Shown here: one piece after another, positions 25,344 to 34,775 of the stretch | Position numbering within the stretch: position 1 is the stretch's first letter | Layout of the letters: the number at the start of each line of letters is the position of its first letter | Assembly: GCF_900110205.1 (NCBI RefSeq) | Contig: NZ_FOCV01000011.1 | Span: 1 to 64,000, forward strand | DNA: 64,000 nucleotides | Direction: 5' to 3' | From: Rhizobium tibeticum | GTDB lineage: Bacteria > Pseudomonadota > Alphaproteobacteria > Rhizobiales > Rhizobiaceae | Program-made: the position numbers and the translations under genes | Notes under the pieces: generated by a model | Told to the model about the DNA's origin: nothing | Databases searched by the model: none | What the model saw: the letters and a program-made list of their open reading frames with translations, nothing else

Positions 25344-27149
25344 ATGCTCCGGATCGTTCTTCCCGTCATCTTCACCCTGGTTGGCAGTGCAGCTCTCGCC
25401 GAGCCGGTGCACGGCATCGCAATGCATGGTGCACCGGCTCTGCCCGCCGATTTCAAGCATCTTCCCTATGTCAATCCCGATGTGAAGAAGGGCGGGAAGA
25501 TCAATTATGGGGTCGTCGGGACCTTTGACAGCCTCAATCCCTTTATCCTGAAAAGCATGCGCACGACGGCGCGCGGCATGTGGGACCCCGAATACGGGAA
25601 CCTCGTCTTTGAGACGCTGATGCTTCGCTCGCGCGACGAACCCTTCACGCTTTATGGCCTGCTTGCCCAGTCCGTCGAATGGGATGAGGATCGCACCTAT
25701 ATCCAGTTCAATCTCAATCCGGCCGCCAAATGGTCGGACGGCCAGCCGGTGACGCCGGATGACGTGATCTTCACCTTCAACCTTTTGAAGGAAAAGGGCC
25801 GCGTTCCCTTCAGCACGCGACTGAACGCCGTGGCGAAGATGGAGAAGGTCGGAGACCACAGCGTTCGCTTCACTTTCAACGACAAGGCCGATCGCGAGTT
25901 TCCACTGATTCTCGCTGGCTCCACGCCGATCCTGCCAAAGCACGCCATCGACCCCGAGACATTCGATCGGTCATCGCTCACGCCTCCTGTCGGGTCCGGT
26001 CCCTACAAGATCAAGTCGCTGAAGCCTGGCGAAAGCATCACCTTCGAACGCGATCCCAACTACTGGGGCAAGGATGTTCCTGCGAAAGTCGGCCTCGACA
26101 ATTACGACCAGATCACGGTCCAGTATTTTCTGCAGGACACCACTCTCTTCGAGTCCTTCAAGAAGGGCGATATCGACATCTACCCGGACGGCAGTCCCGG
26201 CCATTGGGCGAGCGCTTACAATTTCCCGGCAGCAACATCCGGCAACGTCGTGAAGGACACCTTTGAACCAAAGCTTCCGAGTGGCATGTTCGGCTTCGTT
26301 TTCAACACCCGGCGGCCGGTCTTCAACAACGCGAAGCTCCGCGAGGGGCTGTCGTTGATCTTCGATTTCGAATGGGCGAACAAGAACCTCTTCTCGAACG
26401 CCTACATCCGCACCCAAAGCTTCTGGCAGAACTCGGATCTGTCGAGCTTCGGGGTGCCTGCCGACGAGCGTGAGCTGAAACTGCTCGGCTCCATCAAGGA
26501 TCGCATCGATCCGGCGATTCTGAACGGCACCTACAAGCTTCCCGTAACGGATGGCTCAGGCCGCGATCGCAACGTCCTGAGGCATGCGGCGGCCCTCCTC
26601 AAGGAAGCAGGCTATACGATCAAGAACGGCAAGATGAGCGACGCCAACGGCCGGCCGCTTGCCTTCGAGATCATGACGCAGAACACCGATCAGGAGAAGC
26701 TCGCGGTCTCCTACCAGCGTTCGCTCCAGCTGCTCGGCATTGCCGCGACGATCCGCACGGTCGACGATTCGCAGTATCAGAGCCGCACGAATAGCTTCGA
26801 TTACGATGTCATCGTGAAGTCCTACACGTCGTCTCTGTCTCCGGGCATCGAACAGGTGGGGCGCTGGTCTTCCGCGGCCAAGGATCGTGAAGGCACCGAC
26901 AATTTTGCCGGCGTCGCCGATCCCGGTGTCGATACGCTGATCCAGCACATCCTCATGGCTCGTTCGGCCGAAGACTTTACGGCGGCGGTGCGCTCTCACG
27001 ACCGTATGCTCCTGTCGGGGCACTATGTTCTGCCGCTCTACCACGTCGATCAGCAATGGGTCGCGCGCAGCAAGCGCATCGGCCACCCCGAGACGGTGCC
27101 GCTCTACGGCTACCAGCTGCCGGCATGGTGGGATCAGAGCGTCCAATAG
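25344..27149 (+). CDS. Periplasmic solute-binding protein, family 5 (YejA-like)
   Basis: The 601-residue protein begins with a signal peptide ending SAALAEPVHG and continues HGAPALPADFKHLPYVNPDV and GTFDSLNPFI, which is typical of YejA-type oligopeptide or microcin C binding proteins. The family 5 lobes follow (RDEPFTLYGLLAQSVEWDED, PVGSGPYKIKSLKPGESITF, RDPNYWGKDVPA). It would deliver peptides or peptide-like compounds to an ABC importer. No yejBEF permease or ATPase genes lie next to it, so it may be an orphan or work with a transporter elsewhere. ATG 25344 follows AAAGGA and starts the signal peptide; the open frame further upstream has no homology. Confidence 0.87.
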   Translation: MLRIVLPVIFTLVGSAALAEPVHGIAMHGAPALPADFKHLPYVNPDVKKGGKINYGVVGTFDSLNPFILKSMRTTARGMWDPEYGNLVFETLMLRSRDEPFTLYGLLAQSVEWDEDRTYIQFNLNPAAKWSDGQPVTPDDVIFTFNLLKEKGRVPFSTRLNAVAKMEKVGDHSVRFTFNDKADREFPLILAGSTPILPKHAIDPETFDRSSLTPPVGSGPYKIKSLKPGESITFERDPNYWGKDVPAKVGLDNYDQITVQYFLQDTTLFESFKKGDIDIYPDGSPGHWASAYNFPAATSGNVVKDTFEPKLPSGMFGFVFNTRRPVFNNAKLREGLSLIFDFEWANKNLFSNAYIRTQSFWQNSDLSSFGVPADERELKLLGSIKDRIDPAILNGTYKLPVTDGSGRDRNVLRHAAALLKEAGYTIKNGKMSDANGRPLAFEIMTQNTDQEKLAVSYQRSLQLLGIAATIRTVDDSQYQSRTNSFDYDVIVKSYTSSLSPGIEQVGRWSSAAKDREGTDNFAGVADPGVDTLIQHILMARSAEDFTAAVRSHDRMLLSGHYVLPLYHVDQQWVARSKRIGHPETVPLYGYQLPAWWDQSVQ

Positions 27150-27236
27150 ACGGTTCCTTTTTCCTGCCTGGTTGAAGTCTCCCGCCGCAAGGCCTAGATG
27201 GCGGGAAAGTTTCGATTTGAGGAAAAAGGAAGGTCC

Positions 27237-27908
27237 ATGGAACGCATTACCATCGACGTTGTCTCTGACGTCGTCTGCCCGTGGTGCTATCTCGGCAAGG
27301 CGCGGCTGGAGCTTGCGATCGCCGAGGTCCAGGACGAGGTCGGTGTGGACATCAACTGGCGCCCGTACCGCCTCAACCCCGACTATCCGCCCGAAGGCGT
27401 CGACCAGAAGAAAGCGCTGGAGCAGAAGCTTGGCGGCGCCGAGCGTGTCGCTCAAGGGCACAAGATGCTGAGCGAGCTTGGTCGCGAAGTCGGCATTCAC
27501 TTCGATTTCGACGCGATCAAGATCGGCCCGAACACGCTGGATGCACACCGCCTGATCCATTGGGCAATGGTCGAGGATCGCGAGAAGCAGGACCGCGTCG
27601 TCAATGCCCTCTTCAAGGCCAATTTCGAGGAAGGGCGCAACGTCGGCGACCATGCCGTTCTGCTCAATATCGCACAGAACGCCGGTATGGACCGAGCGGT
27701 CGTCTCCTCCCTGCTCGCATCCGACGCGGACAAGGATCTCGTGATCGCCGAGATCGAAGCCGCGCAGAAGATGGGCGTCAACGGCGTGCCGTTCTTCATC
27801 TTCGACCAACAATATGCCGTCAGCGGCGCTCAGACACCGGATGTGTTGGCAAACGCCCTTCGCGATATCGCCAAGGCGAAGGCCGAAGCGCGCGCCGGCA
27901 TGAACTGA
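27237..27908 (+). CDS. DsbA-family (FrnE-like) oxidoreductase
   Basis: The 223-residue protein has a thioredoxin fold with the active-site motif CPWC (Cys14, Cys17) in SDVVCPWCYLGK, a helical insertion in the middle, and the cis-proline region NGVPFFIFDQQYAVSGAQ near residues 180-200. This is the FrnE / 2-hydroxychromene-2-carboxylate isomerase-like branch of DSBA proteins. It lacks a signal peptide, so it acts in the cytoplasm, probably in thiol redox reactions. The ATG at 27237 follows AAAAGGAAGG. It sits after the YejA-like gene and converges with mfd, ending six bases from it. Confidence 0.9.
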   Translation: MERITIDVVSDVVCPWCYLGKARLELAIAEVQDEVGVDINWRPYRLNPDYPPEGVDQKKALEQKLGGAERVAQGHKMLSELGREVGIHFDFDAIKIGPNTLDAHRLIHWAMVEDREKQDRVVNALFKANFEEGRNVGDHAVLLNIAQNAGMDRAVVSSLLASDADKDLVIAEIEAAQKMGVNGVPFFIFDQQYAVSGAQTPDVLANALRDIAKAKAEARAGMN

Positions 27909-27914
27909 GCGTGC

Positions 27915-30900
27915 TTACGCCTTCGCCATTTCCGCGAGCTGCGTCATGATAACGGCTGCACCCTGCAGCCGCTTTTCCGGTGTCGGCAGGTCGCGGGTGA
28001 GGAATACACTTTGGTCCGGCCGAATCTTCGCCATGGAGCCCTGCTTGGCGATGTAGCCAACCAGGCTTGCCGGATTCGGAAATTCCTTGTTGCGGAACTG
28101 GATGACAACGCCCTTGGGGCCTGCATCCAGCTTCTCCACGTTGGCGACGCGGCAGAGCGATTTCACGTAGACGATCTTCAGGAGGTGCTGGACCTCGATC
28201 GGCATCGGGCCGAAGCGGTCGATCATTTCAGCGCCGAAGCCGTCGATTTCCTTCAGTTCCGTGATCTCCCCGAGACGGCGATAGAGTGCCATGCGCAGGT
28301 GCAGATCGGGCACGTAGCCATCCGGGATCATCACAGAAGTTCCGACCGAGATCTGAGGCGACCAGCCGCTATCCTGGATCTCATCGACGCCCTTCACCTC
28401 GGCAACGGCCTCTTCCAGCATCTGCTGATAGAGCTCGAAGCCGACTTCCTTGATATGGCCGGACTGCTCCTCGCCAAGCAGATTGCCTGCTCCGCGAATG
28501 TCGAGATCGTGACTGGCAAGCTGGAAGCCCGCGCCAAGCGTGTCGAGCGACTGCAGCACCTTGAGGCGACGTTCGGCCGTCGCCGTCAGCACCTTGTTGA
28601 CCGGCAGCGTGAAGAGCGCGAAGGCGCGGACCTTCGAGCGTCCGACGCGGCCGCGTAGCTGATAAAGCTGAGCGAGGCCGAACATATCGGCGCGGTGGAC
28701 GATCAGCGTGTTGGCGGTCGGCACGTCAAGACCCGATTCTACGATCGTCGTCGACAGCAGCACGTCGTAGCGCCCTTCGTAGAAGGCATTCATGATGTCT
28801 TCGAGTTCGCCAGCCGGCATCTGACCGTGCGCGACAGCGACTTTCAGCTCCGGCACGTCGGACCGCAGGAACGCATGCACATCCTCGAGATCGGCAAGCC
28901 GCGGGCAGACATAGAAGCTTTGACCGCCGCGATAGTGCTCGCGCATCAGCGTTTCGCGGATGACGAGCGAATCAAACGGCGAAATGAAGGTGCGCACCGC
29001 CATGCGGTCGACCGGCGGCGTCGTGATTAGCGACAGCTCGCGCACACCCGTCATCGCGAGCTGGAGCGTGCGGGGGATCGGTGTTGCCGAAAGCGTCAGA
29101 ACGTGTACGTCGCTCTTCAACTCCTTTAGACGCTCCTTGTGCTTGACGCCGAAGTGCTGTTCTTCGTCGATGATCAGCAGCCCGAGATTGGCGAACTGGA
29201 TGCCCGTACCGAGAAGCGCGTGGGTACCGACGACGATGTCGGTCTTGCCCTCGGCCACTTCCTTCTTCGTCAGTGCCAGCTCCTTCGAACCGACGAGGCG
29301 CGAGGCCTGCTGGATGCGCACAGGCAGGCCGCGGAACCGCTCGGAGAAGGTCTTGAAGTGCTGGCGGGCCAGCAGCGTGGTTGGCACGACCACGGCAACT
29401 TGAATACCATTCATCGCCGCCACGAAGGCAGCACGAAGCGCCACCTCTGTCTTGCCGAAGCCGACGTCGCCGCAGACGAGACGATCCATCGGCCGGCCGG
29501 CCCCAAGATCGGAGCGCACGGCCTCGATGGCGTTGTCCTGGTCTTCCGTCTCGTCGTAGGGGAAGCGGGCGGAGAACTCATCATAGAGCCCTTCCGGCGT
29601 CGTCAGCACGGGCGCGTGTCGGGTCAGGCGTTCGGCGGCAATACGGATCAGCGCATCCGCCATATCAAGCAGTCGCTTCTTGAGCTTGGCCTTGCGCATC
29701 TGCCATGCGCCACCACCGAGCTTGTCGAGCTGCGCTTCCGTCCCCTCGCCGCCGTAGCGCGACAGCAGATCGATATTCTCGACCGGTAGGAAGAGCTTCG
29801 CATCGTCGGCATACTGCAGTTCAAGGCAGGCATGCGGCGCGCCCGCCGCTTCGATCGTCCGCAGGCCCACGAACCGGCCGATGCCGTGCTGCGCGTGGAC
29901 GACGACCGAACCTTCATCGAGACCGGCGACCTCGGAGATGAAATCCGCAGCGCGTTTGCGCCGCTTCGAGCGCCGCACCATGCGGTCGCCGAGAATGTCC
30001 TGCTCGCCGATGACCACCACATTGCCGGCTTCAAATCCGGATTCGAGACTGAGCACAGCGGCTGCTGCCTCGCCTTTGGCAAGGCTGTCGATCTCCTTCA
30101 GGGCGCCGATCGGTTTCACGCGCTCCAGGCCGTGCTCGTTCAGCACCTGCAACAGACGGTCCAGCGAACCTTCCGTCCAGGCGGTGATCAACACCTTGGC
30201 GCCGGATGAGCGCTTGTCCGCAATATGCTTCACAACGGCGTCGAAGACATTCACGCGTTCGGCATTGCCACCCCCCTCCGCGTTCGAGCGTGCCCACCGC
30301 TCGCCCTGTCGCGCATCGAGATTGATGACGCGCCGCGCCTCTCCCTCGTGCTCGTTGAAGGGCGAAATCCGCATCGCGTCGAACGCGTCGAGCGTGCTGG
30401 CGAACGTCGTTCCGTCCAAATAGAGCTGGCCGGGCGTCACGGGTTTATAGGGCGTTCCTTGCGCCATCTGACCTTTGCCGGGCTGTCCGGAATTCAGGCG
30501 CGCGTCATAATAATCGAACACAAGCTTGGAGCGCTCCTCGGCAGCCTGGCGTACCGCGTGATCGGCCACCAGTCGGAAGCCTGTGAGATAGTCGAATACC
30601 GTCTCCAGCTTCTCGTAGAAAAGCGGCAGCCAATGCTCCATGCCCGGATAGCGCCGCCCCTCCGATATGGCGAGATAAAGCGCATCGTCGCGCGTTGCCG
30701 CGCCGAACGAGGAGAGGTAATTCTTGCGGAAACGGCTGATGGTATCGGGCGTCAGCGTGACCTCGCTCATCGGGTTGAGGTCGAGCGAACGGAGCTGCCC
30801 TGTCGTGCGCTGGCTCGCAGGATCGAAGCTGCGGATGCTTTCCAGAGTGTCGCCGAAGAAATCGAGGCGAACAGGCTCCTCGGAACCGGGCACAAAGACA

Positions 30901-31421
30901 TCCAGAATGCCGCCGCGCACCGCATATTCGCCGACCTCGCGCACCGTTGCGACGCGGTCGAAACCGTTGCGTTCCAACCGCCCGGCAATGTTGTCCATGC
31001 GCACAGTGTTTCCCGGACGTGCGGAAAACGCCAGGCTCTCGATGACCTCCTGCGGGGCAACCTTCTGCAGCATTGCATTGACGGTCACCAGCACGATGGC
31101 CGCATGCGGCTTCTTACGATGCGCGATCAGGCCGCCCAGCGCCGCGAGTCGGCGTGCTGACGTATCCGCGCTCGGCGAAACGCGGTCGTAAGGAAGACAG
31201 TCCCAGGCCGGCAGGGTCAGGACCGGGATCTCGGGCGCGACGAAGCCGAGAATTTGCTCCAAGTCGGCCATCCGCTGGCCATCGGAAAGCACGTAAGCGA
31301 CCGGCTCGCCGGTGCGTGCCAGATCGGCCAGCAACCAAGCCTCCGCACCTGTGGGCACGTTGCCGATGGTCAGCGGCTCGGCGACGGCTGACAGCTTCTT
31401 TACGTTAAAACCTGGGATCAT
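27915..31421 (-). CDS. mfd: Transcription-repair coupling factor
   Basis: The 1168-residue protein removes RNA polymerase stalled at lesions and recruits UvrA. It shows the UvrB-like N-terminus (TLPAWDCLPYDRVSPSADTS), the polymerase-interacting domain (GSVVVHAQHGIGRFVGL), and the translocase motor with Walker A GDVGFGKTEVALRA, Walker B LLIIDEEQHFG, SATPIPRTL and QLRGRVGRSKVRAFA. A TRCF C-terminal domain ends the protein. Start ATG 31421 overlaps the last base of the sdhE stop (TAATG), so the two are coupled; a longer frame to 31523 only overlaps sdhE. recG lies divergently just beyond sdhE. Confidence 0.97.
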   Translation of the reverse strand: MIPGFNVKKLSAVAEPLTIGNVPTGAEAWLLADLARTGEPVAYVLSDGQRMADLEQILGFVAPEIPVLTLPAWDCLPYDRVSPSADTSARRLAALGGLIAHRKKPHAAIVLVTVNAMLQKVAPQEVIESLAFSARPGNTVRMDNIAGRLERNGFDRVATVREVGEYAVRGGILDVFVPGSEEPVRLDFFGDTLESIRSFDPASQRTTGQLRSLDLNPMSEVTLTPDTISRFRKNYLSSFGAATRDDALYLAISEGRRYPGMEHWLPLFYEKLETVFDYLTGFRLVADHAVRQAAEERSKLVFDYYDARLNSGQPGKGQMAQGTPYKPVTPGQLYLDGTTFASTLDAFDAMRISPFNEHEGEARRVINLDARQGERWARSNAEGGGNAERVNVFDAVVKHIADKRSSGAKVLITAWTEGSLDRLLQVLNEHGLERVKPIGALKEIDSLAKGEAAAAVLSLESGFEAGNVVVIGEQDILGDRMVRRSKRRKRAADFISEVAGLDEGSVVVHAQHGIGRFVGLRTIEAAGAPHACLELQYADDAKLFLPVENIDLLSRYGGEGTEAQLDKLGGGAWQMRKAKLKKRLLDMADALIRIAAERLTRHAPVLTTPEGLYDEFSARFPYDETEDQDNAIEAVRSDLGAGRPMDRLVCGDVGFGKTEVALRAAFVAAMNGIQVAVVVPTTLLARQHFKTFSERFRGLPVRIQQASRLVGSKELALTKKEVAEGKTDIVVGTHALLGTGIQFANLGLLIIDEEQHFGVKHKERLKELKSDVHVLTLSATPIPRTLQLAMTGVRELSLITTPPVDRMAVRTFISPFDSLVIRETLMREHYRGGQSFYVCPRLADLEDVHAFLRSDVPELKVAVAHGQMPAGELEDIMNAFYEGRYDVLLSTTIVESGLDVPTANTLIVHRADMFGLAQLYQLRGRVGRSKVRAFALFTLPVNKVLTATAERRLKVLQSLDTLGAGFQLASHDLDIRGAGNLLGEEQSGHIKEVGFELYQQMLEEAVAEVKGVDEIQDSGWSPQISVGTSVMIPDGYVPDLHLRMALYRRLGEITELKEIDGFGAEMIDRFGPMPIEVQHLLKIVYVKSLCRVANVEKLDAGPKGVVIQFRNKEFPNPASLVGYIAKQGSMAKIRPDQSVFLTRDLPTPEKRLQGAAVIMTQLAEMAKA

Positions 31422-31735
31422 TACGCGTTCCTGGGCAGGGCGTCGGCTGGATACTCGAAATCGGGCTTGTAGGCGGCAAGGCGCTCGAACATCGGCGTCT
31501 GAAAACGCTCGGGCACCGGCCATGTTCCCATGATCCAGCGCACAAGATCGTTGTCCTCTTCGGCCATGATGGTTTCGAACTCGTCGAGTTCGGTCTCTGA
31601 CAGGGTCGCGATCTCCTTTTCGGCGAACTGGCCGAAGACCAGATCCATCTCGCGAATGCCGCGATGCCAGCAGCGAAAGAGGATTCGGCGGCGGCGCGGA
31701 TCAAGATCGGCGCTCGAGAGTGACACACCCGTCAT
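31421..31735 (-). CDS. sdhE: FAD assembly factor SdhE
   Basis: The 104-residue protein belongs to the SdhE/YgfY (succinate dehydrogenase assembly factor 2) family, which promotes covalent attachment of FAD to the SdhA flavoprotein. The diagnostic RGxxE motif is present in FRCWHRGIREMDLVFGQFA, followed by LSETELDEFETIMAEEDNDL and the conserved VRWIMG. ATG 31735 starts the family sequence; a longer frame to 31813 reaches into the divergent promoter region. It overlaps mfd by one base and is divergent from recG, an arrangement seen in other rhizobia. Confidence 0.93.
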   Translation of the reverse strand: MTGVSLSSADLDPRRRRILFRCWHRGIREMDLVFGQFAEKEIATLSETELDEFETIMAEEDNDLVRWIMGTWPVPERFQTPMFERLAAYKPDFEYPADALPRNA

Positions 31736-31827
31736 GGCGTTACCTTCCTGTTGATGCGCCTCTATAGACCCTCGAAAGCGGCTTGTCAGCCTTGCCAAGG
31801 CCGCATTGTTCATCGCATTTTGCCGCC

Positions 31828-33933
31828 ATGCGCCCTGCTATTCTCGATCCGCTGTTTTCGCCCGTTTCCGCCCTGCCCGGCGTCGGCCCAAAGATCGCCG
31901 AGCTGCTGGTAAAGCTGCTTGGGCGCGAGACGCCTGACGATACGCGCGTCGTCGATCTGCTGTTTCATGCGCCGCATTCGCTGATCGACCGTCGAATCCA
32001 GCCCGGTATCGCCCGGGCGCCGCAAGGCGCCATCGTCACCGTCACGGCTCGCGTGGATCGCCACCAGGTGCCGCCGCGCGGCAAAAGCAACATTCCTTAC
32101 CGCGTTGTCCTGCATGACGAGACCGGTGAACTGACACTCGTTTTCTTCCGCGGCCAGGCGGCATGGCTGGAAAAGCAATTACCGCTCGACGAAGAAGTGA
32201 CCGTCAGCGGCAAGATCGACTGGTTCAATGGCCGCGCTTCGATGGTGCATCCAGACTATATTGTGAAGGCCAGCGAAGCCGAGAATCTGCCCCTCGTCGA
32301 GCCGATTTACCCCCTTACCGCAGGTCTTTCGCCAAAGACACTGCGCAAGATCATCGAAGCCGCGCTGCCGCGCACGCCCGAACTTCCGGAATGGATCGAC
32401 CTGACCCTCGCGCAAAAACAGGGGCTGCCCTCGGTAGCGGATGCTCTCCACGCGCTGCACGAACCATGTGATCCCGCGGATATCGATACGCAAGCCCCTG
32501 CCCGTCGCCGCCTCGCCTATGACGAATTCATGGCGGGCCAGCTCTCCCTCAGTCTAGTGCGCCAACGCCTGCGCAAGGTCGCCGGCCAACCGGTGCATGC
32601 CACCGGCATCATCAGCCGGCAAATCCTGCAGACCCTGCCGTTCTCTCCGACCGGCACCCAGAACGCCGCGGTTGCAGATATCCTCAAGGATATGGCCGGC
32701 GAGGACCGCATGCTGCGGCTGCTGCAGGGCGATGTCGGTTCCGGCAAGACGCTGGTCGCACTGATAGCGATGGCCGCGGTCATCGAAAGCGGCGGCCAGG
32801 CCGTCCTGATGGCCCCCACGGAGATCCTCGCGCGTCAACACTACGCGACGATCTCGACATTCGCCGCTTCGGCCGGTCTGCGCCTCGAAGTCCTCACAGG
32901 CCGTACCAAGGGTCGTGAGCGCGAAGACATCCTCGAGAGGATCGCTTCGGGAGAAGCGCAGATCGTTATCGGCACACACGCCCTGTTCCAGGACACAGTT
33001 AACTATCGCAACCTGATGCTGGCTGTCGTTGACGAGCAACATCGTTTCGGCGTCCACCAGCGCCTGCGACTGACCGCCAAGGGCATCACGCCGCACATGC
33101 TTGTGATGACGGCGACACCGATCCCGCGAACCCTGGTGCTTGCCGCCTTCGGCGACATGGACGTCTCGAAGCTGACGGAAAAGCCGGCCGGCCGAAAGCC
33201 GATCCAGACGATTACCGTGCCGACCGAACGCATTGGCGAGATCGTTGGACGGCTGAAGAGCGCGGTCGGAGAGGGCAAGAAAGCCTATTGGATCTGCCCG
33301 CTCGTCGAGGAATCCGAGGAGAGCGATCTGATGTCGGTCGAAGAGCGCCATGCAACGCTCGTCTCGTCGCTCGGCCCAGGTATCGGTTTGATCCACGGCC
33401 GTATGAGCGGCGCCGAAAAGGACGCCGTGATGATGGCGTTCAAGAACGGCGAAATCCGCCTGTTGGTCGCCACGACGGTGGTGGAAGTCGGCGTGGATAT
33501 TCCTGATGCTACGATCATGGTGATCGAGCATGCCGAGCGCTTCGGCCTGGCGCAGTTGCATCAGCTTCGCGGCCGTGTCGGCCGCGGCGACGCGGCCTCG
33601 ACCTGCATCCTGCTCTATAAGGGACCGCTTGGCGAGACCGGCCATGCGCGCCTGTCGATCATGCGTGAGACCGAAGACGGCTTCCGCATTGCAGAGGAAG
33701 ACCTGAAACTGCGCGGCGAAGGCGAACTGCTCGGCACACGGCAATCGGGAACACCGGGCTTTCGTATCGCGAGCCTGGAGGCTCATTCCGATCTTCTGGA
33801 AATCGCCCGCCGCGATGCTGCGTATCTGATAGAGCGTGACCCGGACCTCACCAGCGACCGCGGCAAGGCCGTACGCACCCTGCTCTACCTGTTCCGTCGC
33901 GATGAGGCGATTCGTTTCCTACATGCCGGGTGA
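31828..33933 (+). CDS. recG: ATP-dependent DNA helicase RecG
   Basis: The 701-residue branch-migration helicase remodels stalled forks and Holliday junctions. It begins with a wedge domain containing the entry motif LPGVGPKIAELL and has Walker A GDVGSGKTLVALIA, Walker B LAVVDEQHRFG, motif III TATPIPRTL, motif V ATTVVEVGVDIPDAT and motif VI QLRGRVGRGDAAS. ATG 31828 is used because family sequence starts there (RPAILDPLFSPVSALPG). It is divergent from sdhE-mfd, separated by 92 bases, and convergent with the DUF502 gene. Confidence 0.97.
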   Translation: MRPAILDPLFSPVSALPGVGPKIAELLVKLLGRETPDDTRVVDLLFHAPHSLIDRRIQPGIARAPQGAIVTVTARVDRHQVPPRGKSNIPYRVVLHDETGELTLVFFRGQAAWLEKQLPLDEEVTVSGKIDWFNGRASMVHPDYIVKASEAENLPLVEPIYPLTAGLSPKTLRKIIEAALPRTPELPEWIDLTLAQKQGLPSVADALHALHEPCDPADIDTQAPARRRLAYDEFMAGQLSLSLVRQRLRKVAGQPVHATGIISRQILQTLPFSPTGTQNAAVADILKDMAGEDRMLRLLQGDVGSGKTLVALIAMAAVIESGGQAVLMAPTEILARQHYATISTFAASAGLRLEVLTGRTKGREREDILERIASGEAQIVIGTHALFQDTVNYRNLMLAVVDEQHRFGVHQRLRLTAKGITPHMLVMTATPIPRTLVLAAFGDMDVSKLTEKPAGRKPIQTITVPTERIGEIVGRLKSAVGEGKKAYWICPLVEESEESDLMSVEERHATLVSSLGPGIGLIHGRMSGAEKDAVMMAFKNGEIRLLVATTVVEVGVDIPDATIMVIEHAERFGLAQLHQLRGRVGRGDAASTCILLYKGPLGETGHARLSIMRETEDGFRIAEEDLKLRGEGELLGTRQSGTPGFRIASLEAHSDLLEIARRDAAYLIERDPDLTSDRGKAVRTLLYLFRRDEAIRFLHAG

Positions 33934-33948
33934 GTCGCGCGGCCAAAA

Positions 33949-34653
33949 CTACATCTCGATAGGCGCCGGCAGCGGCTTGCGCGTCCGTTCTTGTTTCGCG
34001 ATGCGCCCGGCAAGCTCTTCCGGTGTGACCAGGCCGCCGGAGATCAAGAGCTTTGCTGCATCCTCCGGTGACATGTCCAGCGGAACGATCTTCTCGCGCG
34101 GCGTAAAGATCAAAAATCCGGCCGTCGGCACCGGCGTCGGCGGCAGGAACACGCAGACCATGTCCTGGCCCATCGCTTTGAATTTCGACGCAATCTCCCC
34201 CTTGGCATCCGTCGAAATGAAGACGAGCGCCCAGAGACCGGGGCTGGGATATTCGATTAGGCCGACCTTCTTGAAGGAGTTTGTTTTGTCCTTCAGCACC
34301 GTCTCGAAAATCTGCTTTACGCTCTGATAGATACTGCGCACGAGCGGTACGCGCTGCACAAGCGATTCGCTGAAATGAACGATGCTCTGGCCGATCAGGT
34401 TTTTGCCGAGGAAGCCGATAAGCGTGATCGCGATAAGCGCGATCAGCAGGCCGGAACCGGGCACAGCGAAATTCAGATAGTTGTCCGGGTCATAGCGCGC
34501 CGGCAGGTACGGCTTCACCCAGCTGTCTGCCCATCGCACGACCGACCATGTCAGCCACAGGGTAATCGCGATGGGCGCGCAAATGATAAGGCCCGCCAGG
34601 AAGTTGTTCCTGATGCGAGTGGCTATCGGCAATCGGGGCAGTTTTTCCGTCAT
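33949..34653 (-). CDS. DUF502 family membrane protein
   Basis: The 234-residue protein has two transmembrane segments (residues 15-37, LAGLIICAPIAITLWLTWSV; and 65-85, GSGLLIALIAITLIGFLG) and the DUF502 core IVHFSESLVQRVPLVRSIYQ, SVKQIFETV, FKKVGLIEYPSPGLWALVFI, and VCVFLPPTPVPTAGFLIF. The function is unknown; members sit in the inner membrane with a cytoplasmic or periplasmic beta domain. It lies between recG (convergent) and glmS in the same direction as glmS, 123 bases downstream of it. Confidence 0.85.
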   Translation of the reverse strand: MTEKLPRLPIATRIRNNFLAGLIICAPIAITLWLTWSVVRWADSWVKPYLPARYDPDNYLNFAVPGSGLLIALIAITLIGFLGKNLIGQSIVHFSESLVQRVPLVRSIYQSVKQIFETVLKDKTNSFKKVGLIEYPSPGLWALVFISTDAKGEIASKFKAMGQDMVCVFLPPTPVPTAGFLIFTPREKIVPLDMSPEDAAKLLISGGLVTPEELAGRIAKQERTRKPLPAPIEM

Positions 34654-34775
34654 CGCGTGCTGATGAACTCCGTTGAGCAGACCGGCTATCGGAAATCAGC
34701 TCCCCCATGCTTTCCTGATTGAAAAGCTGCCAGAAATTGCCAAGTCGCACAAGTCTTCAGGGGGCGACCAGCCGG

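Noticed and set aside
26556-27812. Minus-strand 418-codon frame across the YejA-like and FrnE-like genes
   Set aside because: It spans two well-supported plus-strand genes and shows no domain.
32554-33786. Minus-strand 410-codon frame opposite recG
   Set aside because: All helicase motifs lie on the plus strand; the antisense frame is a shadow.
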